Shown: positions 59,278 through 64,000 of the stretch, one piece after another
How positions within the stretch are numbered: the stretch's first letter is position 1
Layout: each line of letters opens with the position of its first letter
Origin: DATATB01 sp036268995
GTDB lineage: Bacteria > Planctomycetota > Planctomycetia > Pirellulales > PNKZ01
Direction: 5' to 3'
Length of the DNA: 64,000 bases
Assembly: GCA_036268995.1 (NCBI GenBank)
Contig: DATATB010000148.1
Coordinates: 42,998-106,997 of the forward strand
Position numbers and translations under genes: made by a program
Notes under the pieces: generated by a model
Seen by the model: only the letters and a program-made list of their open reading frames with translations
Told to the model about the DNA's origin: nothing
Database searches by the model: none

Positions 59278-60720
59278 ATGACGATCGCCGAAATCCAGCC
59301 GCCAAGCGCTTCTGCCGGGTGCGAACAGCCGCCCGTCACGCCGCTGGCGATTCTTTCGCGGTTGGGGCCGGGCCTGATCATCGCGGCGTCGATCGTCGGC
59401 TCGGGCGAATTGATCGCCACGACGAAAACCGGTGCCGACGCCGGCTTCGAGCTGCTGTGGCTGATCCTCATCGCCTGCGTGATCAAGGTGTTTGTGCAGG
59501 TCGAATTCGGCCGCTTCGCCATCACCGAGGCCAGAAGCTCGATCGAAGGCATGAACCTGCTGCCTGGTCCGCGCTGGCGAGTCAACTGGCTGGTGTGGTT
59601 TTGGGTATTGATGTTCGTGGCGCAGTTGGGACAACTAGGCGGCATCGTCGGCGGCGTGGGCCAGAACCTGGCGATGTGCTTTCCGTTCACCGGCGATTTC
59701 CTGGCCGATCTGGATCGCTCACCGACCGCCGCGGCCGTCATGACTTGGGACGACGTGTACTGGAGCCTGATCGTCACGGTCGTCACGGCGATCATGTTGT
59801 TCAACGGCCGCTATGGGCTGGTACAGAACGTGGCCACCGCGCTGGTCGTGGGATTCACCGCGGTGACGATCTTCAACCTGGGGGCGCTGCCTTACGTGTC
59901 GGAGGTCAAACTCTCCTGGGGCGATTTTGCCGAAGGCCTGCGCTTTCATCTGCCGGCGCGCCAGCCCGGCATCGATTCACCTCTGGCCACGGCGCTGGCC
60001 GCTTTTGGCATTATCGGTGTCGGCGCCAGCGAGTTGGTCGCCTATCCGTACTGGTGTCTGGAGAAGGGCTATGCCCGCTTCACCGGCCCGCGCCAGGCCG
60101 ACAGCGGTTGGGCCGTTCGAGCGGCCGGCTGGCTGCGGGTCATGCGCTGGGACGCGGCCTGTTCGTTGCTGATCTACACGCTCGCGACCGTGGCCTTTTA
60201 TCTGCTGGGAGCGGCCGTGCTGCACCCCGAGGGCCTGTCTCCCAGCGGCAACCAGATGATCCGCACGCTGACGCGGATGTACGAGCACGTCTTTGGCCGC
60301 TGGGGCGAATGGGTGTTTTTGTTCGGGGCGTTTGCCGTGCTGTACTCGACCTTTTTTGTGGCGATTGCCGGCAACGCCCGAATCGCGGCCGATTGCCTGC
60401 GGCTGGTGCGCCAGCGGCCGGCCGACGAGCGCGAGCAGCACTGGTGGGTGCAGTTGTTTTGCGCGACGTTTCCGTTTTTGAGCCTGGGAGCGTACGTGCT
60501 CCACAAAGACCCGGTGCAGCTGGTGCTCATCAGCGGCATGATGCAGGCGATTGCCCTGCCGATGCTGGGCGCTGCGGCGCTGTACTTCCGCTATCGCCGC
60601 TGCGATGCGCGGCTTACTCCGGGCCGGCTGTGGGACATCTGCTTGTGGTGTTCCGTGATCGGTCTGTGCGTGGCCGGCCTGGGCGCCCCGCTGGCTAAAA
60701 TGCTCGACATCTGGCGCTGA
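59278..60720 (+). CDS. Nramp-related divalent-metal transporter with altered motifs
   Basis: 480 residues, 11-12 helices, LeuT-like fold of the Nramp family (LGPGLIIAASIVGSGELIAT at helix 1). Classical Nramp proteins have DPGN here and MPH in helix 6; this protein has GSGEL in helix 1 and GVGASELVAYPYW in helix 6. Both metal-binding motifs are therefore replaced, so the substrate is uncertain. Stand-alone gene. Confidence 0.8.
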   Translation: MTIAEIQPPSASAGCEQPPVTPLAILSRLGPGLIIAASIVGSGELIATTKTGADAGFELLWLILIACVIKVFVQVEFGRFAITEARSSIEGMNLLPGPRWRVNWLVWFWVLMFVAQLGQLGGIVGGVGQNLAMCFPFTGDFLADLDRSPTAAAVMTWDDVYWSLIVTVVTAIMLFNGRYGLVQNVATALVVGFTAVTIFNLGALPYVSEVKLSWGDFAEGLRFHLPARQPGIDSPLATALAAFGIIGVGASELVAYPYWCLEKGYARFTGPRQADSGWAVRAAGWLRVMRWDAACSLLIYTLATVAFYLLGAAVLHPEGLSPSGNQMIRTLTRMYEHVFGRWGEWVFLFGAFAVLYSTFFVAIAGNARIAADCLRLVRQRPADEREQHWWVQLFCATFPFLSLGAYVLHKDPVQLVLISGMMQAIALPMLGAAALYFRYRRCDARLTPGRLWDICLWCSVIGLCVAGLGAPLAKMLDIWR

Positions 60721-60838
60721 GCCCAGCCTAAACAGGCATGACCGGGCGGCGTTTGCGCGGAATAGCCCACTTCTGGCGGCGAAACGCGGGTAGGATAGAG
60801 GCTGGCAAGAAGTCACCGTTCCTAAATGAGGATTCCAG

Positions 60839-61087
60839 ATGGCAAAGAAAAAGCCAGCAAAAGCAAAGCCGGTTCACTCGACGACGCTCGAGCTACCGGC
60901 ATTCGAGTTGGGCCACTCGCAGTGTCGTTTCATCTTTCGCAAAGGCGGCAAGTTGGCCGGCCGCCTGCAGATCACCGGCGAGAAGGTTTATTTTTACGAC
61001 GCCAGCACCCGGAAAATGAAGTATTGGACGAACGCCGATTTTGCGGATCTGCTCGTCAAATCGACCGGCCGCAGCGGGAAGAAGTAG
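60839..61087 (+). CDS. Small basic hypothetical protein
   Basis: 82 residues with a Lys/Ala-rich start (MAKKKPAKAKP) and a beta-rich core (CRFIFRKGGKLAGRLQIT, KVYFYDASTRKMKYWTNAD). GAGG seven bases before the ATG. No family recognised. Confidence 0.6.
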   Translation: MAKKKPAKAKPVHSTTLELPAFELGHSQCRFIFRKGGKLAGRLQITGEKVYFYDASTRKMKYWTNADFADLLVKSTGRSGKK

Positions 61088-61127
61088 GCGTGGAAAAACG
61101 AATACTCGATGGATAAAGAGGCAACAG

Positions 61128-61379
61128 GTGTTGTCCCGTCGCGAAGCGGTTTTGCAGCAGGCGCTGCGTTTACCAGCCGCGGACCGGGCGTTTGTTGCCG
61201 CGGCTCTGAGACAGAGCCTCGGCTGCCTGCCGCCCGACGTGATCGCTGCCAACGAGTCCGCCGCTGTAGCTGGCGCTGAGTTCTTGGCCGAATTGCAGCG
61301 ACGCTCAGGGGCATTCCGCTCCGACCACACAGCCGCCCGGCCCGCGGATGAAGTACTGGCTGACCTTTGGCAGCGTTAG
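61128..61379 (+). CDS. Addiction-module-like small protein
   Basis: 83 residues from a GTG at 61128 with AGAGG six bases upstream. EAVLQQALRLPAADRAFVAAALRQSL, then FLAELQRRSG, recalls the pattern of the antitoxin-like protein at 42329. No toxin neighbour. A longer frame from 61041 overlaps the previous gene and lacks a ribosome binding site. Confidence 0.5.
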   Translation: MLSRREAVLQQALRLPAADRAFVAAALRQSLGCLPPDVIAANESAAVAGAEFLAELQRRSGAFRSDHTAARPADEVLADLWQR

Positions 61380-61611
61380 GTTGGCGGAGCCCATCCGTGG
61401 ATGTGGCTGTTTGCCGGCCGCGCAATCGCGCCAGGGGGCACAAACGTTCGTCGGCCGTCGGTTCGGCGGCTGATCTAGCGTTTTTCCTTCCGGCGATCGC
61501 TTGGAAGAAGTCGCGACTCTCGGCCAGAATGCGGTAGGATTGAGCCAAGTATTTGCGGCCGGCGCTGTCCGGCCGCGCCGCCGCGCATCGCCGAGTACGT
61601 TTGACCCCTTT

Positions 61612-62622
61612 ATGCTGCTGCCAAACACCAATCGACCGCCGGCCGGCGCCTTGCGCTGGGTGCTGTGGGTCGTCGGGCCGCTGGCGATCGTGACCGCCTC
61701 GCTGTGGCTCTCGAAATGGGCCCACTCCGAGCCGGCCGGACCGCCAGCCGCCAATCACGTGATCGTGCGAGGGCAAGATCCCGGCAGCAGCAACACGCCC
61801 GTGGCTGGCGAAGCTGGCGGCGCGGCGGCTCGGGCGCTGCTGGCCGATTGCCGCAAAGAGGCTGCGGCGCTAGCCGGCAAACTTGGACCGGAATGCCAGG
61901 TCATCGTTCGCCGGCCTTGGGTGCTGGCCGGCGATATGTCGCAAGACGATCTGGACGGCTGGTACACGAAGACCGTCGGCCCTGCCCAACGGGCCATGGC
62001 GCATGCGTATTTTCGCACGCCGCCCGACCGGCCCATCGCACTGCTGCTGTTCAGCAGCGAGCGAAGCTACAACCACTACGCCCGGCAATTGTTCGGCGAA
62101 GAGGGGATCAGCGTTTACGGCTATTACAAGCCGCAAGAGCGGACGTTGATCATGAACATCGGCACCGGGGCCGGAACGCTCGTCCACGAAATGACGCACG
62201 CGCTGATCAGCTTCGATTTTCCGCAAGTGCCCGACTGGTTCAACGAGGGGCTGGCCTCGCTGCACGAAGCCAGCCAGATTCGCCGCGACGAATCGGGCAT
62301 CGACGGGCTGACGAACTGGCGTTTGCCGGGCTTGCAGAAGGCGGTGCGCGACGGGCGACTGGCGTCACTGTTTGATCTGTTGGGCGAGACGAACTTTCGT
62401 GGCGAGCACGTGGGTCTGAACTATGCCTACGCCCGCTACGCTTGCCTGTTCATGCAGCGGCGCGGGGTGCTGGTCGACTTCTATGACGATTTTCGCGCCG
62501 CGCACGAGCGCGATCCCGAGGGGACGGCGACGCTGTTGACCTTATTCCCCGGCGCCAGTTGGGAACAACTCGACCGCGAGTTCCGCCAGTGGGTGCTCTC
62601 GCTCGAATGGAATCGCGGATAA
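61612..62622 (+). CDS. Membrane-anchored gluzincin metallopeptidase (DUF1570/peptidase MA-like)
   Basis: 336 residues from the ATG at 61612. One N-terminal helix (LRWVLWVVGPLAIVTASLWL) anchors it. The zinc site is VHEMTHALI (HExxH) with the third ligand Glu in PDWFNEGLASLHE. Substrate unknown; likely acts on envelope proteins. A frame upstream to 61501 lacks a signal. Confidence 0.8.
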   Translation: MLLPNTNRPPAGALRWVLWVVGPLAIVTASLWLSKWAHSEPAGPPAANHVIVRGQDPGSSNTPVAGEAGGAAARALLADCRKEAAALAGKLGPECQVIVRRPWVLAGDMSQDDLDGWYTKTVGPAQRAMAHAYFRTPPDRPIALLLFSSERSYNHYARQLFGEEGISVYGYYKPQERTLIMNIGTGAGTLVHEMTHALISFDFPQVPDWFNEGLASLHEASQIRRDESGIDGLTNWRLPGLQKAVRDGRLASLFDLLGETNFRGEHVGLNYAYARYACLFMQRRGVLVDFYDDFRAAHERDPEGTATLLTLFPGASWEQLDREFRQWVLSLEWNRG

Positions 62623-62725
62623 CGGAATTCGTGAGAATTCCGAAAGAAGCGCTGGAAATGTTCCACGTCGGAAGTCTCAGGACGTCTCACGACTTCCGCT
62701 ACGGGATGGCGGCCAGCGTTTCGAT

Positions 62726-63172
62726 TCAATAGCCATGGGCCGGGGTGGGATCGGCCGATGCATCGGCGTGGCGCACGATCAGGAAATGATACGCGGCCAG
62801 GAAGCAGGCCGCTCCAGCGACATCAAAGATCAGATCCCAGACGTCATTGTGCCGCCCGGTGAGCGGCTGCGTCCATTCGTCGGCCACGGCCTGCACGATG
62901 ACGAGGCCGAAGGTCAGCAGGCTACGGCGCCAGGCCGTACTTAGCACGCCGGAAGCCGTGGTTTGCCGGCCGATCAGTAGCCGCCACAAGACGGCCAGCA
63001 CGCCGTACAGCAGGCAGTGGACGAGTTTGTCGGCCCCCGGCGGCGGGTTTTGCGCGCCGGGAATGTCGGGATAGTGCAGCGCGAACATCAGCGCGCACCA
63101 GTAAATCGCGGCAGCCAGCCACAGGCCCCAGGTGGGGATTCGCGCGATCCAGTTGGCAAACGTTGCCGCCAT
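62726..63172 (-). CDS. VanZ-like membrane protein
   Basis: 148 residues, four helices, with DKLVHCLLYGVLAVLWRL and ADEWTQPLTGRHNDVWDLIFDVAGA, the VanZ-family hallmark. Role in this phylum unknown; linked here to surface polymer genes. Confidence 0.85.
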   Translation of the reverse strand: MAATFANWIARIPTWGLWLAAAIYWCALMFALHYPDIPGAQNPPPGADKLVHCLLYGVLAVLWRLLIGRQTTASGVLSTAWRRSLLTFGLVIVQAVADEWTQPLTGRHNDVWDLIFDVAGAACFLAAYHFLIVRHADASADPTPAHGY

Positions 63173-63217
63173 GCCGTGTTATTTCCGTGGGGGTGAGACC
63201 CGCGCCAGCCGCGAGCA

Positions 63218-63928
63218 TCAATAGGCGCCGCGCCGGCTGAGCACGATCGAGGGAGTGCGGGCCAGGAGCTTGAGATCCGTCAGCAGGTGCTGATTGTCAA
63301 TGTACCATAGATCCATCCGCACCCAATCGTCGAATCCCACCTCGTTGCGGCCGCTCACTTGCCAGACGCAGGTCAGCCCCGGCTTGACGGCCAGCCGCCG
63401 CCGCTGCCACGGCTCGTATTGTTCGACTTCTTTTAGCAGCGGCGGGCGCGGGCCGACGAGCGACATGTGTCCGGCCAGCACGTTGAACAGTTGCGGCAAC
63501 TCGTCGATGCTCAACGTGCGCAGCACCCGCCCGATGCGCGTGACCCGCGGATCCTGTCGGTTCTTGAAAACCGGGCCGTCCATCTCGTTGGAAACGCAGT
63601 GTTGTTGCGAGTCGGCGTCGGCGTGCATCGTGCGGAACTTGAACATGATGAACATGCGGCCGCAGTAGCCGACGCGCGGCTGGAAAAAGACGGGCCGGCC
63701 GCGCGTCGTGACCAACAGCACCAGCGTGGTGAGCAGCATCAACGGCGCACAGATCGCGAGCAGCGCCAGCCCCCCGACGATGTCGCACAGCCGCTTGGCG
63801 GCCAGGTACGTCGTCTGCCGATTGCCCGACGGCTCGAGGCGAAGGCAGTATTTACCAGGCCTGTGCATATCGGACGTCGGGAGTGAGGAATTCCGCCCGG
63901 CCGGAGCCGGGGTTCGTCGTGTTTTCAA
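63218..63928 (-). CDS. Initiating sugar transferase (bacterial sugar transferase family)
   Basis: Up to 236 residues. One membrane hairpin (DIVGGLALLAICAPLMLLTT), then the catalytic part: VGYCGRMFIMFKFRTMHADA, VTRIGRVLRTLSIDELPQLF, MSLVGPRPPLLKEV, KPGLTCVWQVSGRNEVGF. Transfers a sugar phosphate to undecaprenyl phosphate, the first step of exopolysaccharide synthesis. The frame begins at a TTG at 63928; the ATG at 63868 (MHRPGKYC) is a plausible true start. Confidence 0.88.
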   Translation of the reverse strand: MKTRRTPAPAGRNSSLPTSDMHRPGKYCLRLEPSGNRQTTYLAAKRLCDIVGGLALLAICAPLMLLTTLVLLVTTRGRPVFFQPRVGYCGRMFIMFKFRTMHADADSQQHCVSNEMDGPVFKNRQDPRVTRIGRVLRTLSIDELPQLFNVLAGHMSLVGPRPPLLKEVEQYEPWQRRRLAVKPGLTCVWQVSGRNEVGFDDWVRMDLWYIDNQHLLTDLKLLARTPSIVLSRRGAY

Positions 63929-64000
63929 ATCGGGTTAACGCTCCAGCCGATTGCGTGCGAGGACGACAAACCGGCTGGAAACGTCCGGCAAGTTGTCGAC

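Noticed and set aside
59271..60698. 475-codon frame overlapping the Nramp-like gene
   Set aside because: Same-strand shadow with no helices; the 59278 frame is the real transporter.

Overview
The window looks like a chromosomal piece of a planctomycete (Pirellulales-like). Several pairings typical of that phylum occur together: an ECF sigma factor next to a Ser/Thr kinase with C-terminal TPR-like repeats; a DUF4159 / MoxR / DUF58 / BatA-like / VWA-glutamine-amidotransferase block; an LptD-like outer-membrane protein; proline-rich small lipoproteins; and GC-rich REP-like hairpins in and between genes. The backbone is visibly GC-rich. The species cannot be named from the sequence alone.

Layout. 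(1) 1-2588: kinase, running off the left edge, and its ECF sigma factor. (2) 2682-29326: a genomic island of about 26.6 kb, lower in GC, inserted at the 3' end of a tRNA-Ser(CGA) gene whose intact copy lies at 29302-29384. A 27-bp direct repeat of the tRNA 3' end marks the far left border, and a shorter 20-bp copy at 7315-7334 splits the island into two tandem parts. The left part (2.7-7.3 kb) carries a nucleotidyltransferase-like/XRE pair resembling a toxin-antitoxin module, and a single polypeptide joining a TOTE-type primase-like domain, an SF2 helicase and a DUF559-like nuclease. The right part (7.3-29.3 kb) carries a serine recombinase with a tail of HTH modules, an LRR-like lipoprotein, a cytosine methyltransferase plus Vsr, and a tightly overlapping operon drmE-like / NERD-UvrD / drmA / drmB. 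That operon is a DISARM-type anti-phage locus without a recognisable drmC. The island ends with two paralogous unknown proteins, an excisionase and a tyrosine integrase facing the tRNA.

(3) 29.5-35.8 kb: DgkA-like kinase, LptD, and a prenyltransferase-fold protein with DUF4159 domains. (4) 35.8-42.5 kb: MoxR, DUF58, BatA-like and VWA/GATase proteins, and an orphan antitoxin-like protein. (5) 42.6-45.8 kb: a polytopic membrane protein, a Nudix hydrolase and a HAD phosphatase. (6) 45.9-58.6 kb: a surface-glycan cluster. It contains a HAD protein, a GT-B-like transferase, a flippase fused to a CDP-alcohol phosphotransferase, a GT2 fused to a second CDP-alcohol phosphotransferase, a CE4 deacetylase, GT4, GT9 and a small membrane protein, with a convergent GT39. 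Most genes overlap by a few bases, which suggests one co-translated pathway, perhaps for a phospho-alditol-containing glycan. (7) 58.8-64 kb: a small lipoprotein, an Nramp-related transporter, small unknowns, a HExxH metallopeptidase, a VanZ-like protein and an initiating sugar transferase.

The strongest candidates for undescribed biology are the two CDP-alcohol phosphotransferase fusions, one of which has His in place of the last Asp of its signature, and the DISARM variant with NERD-UvrD and Vsr but no DrmC in a tandem tRNA-Ser island.
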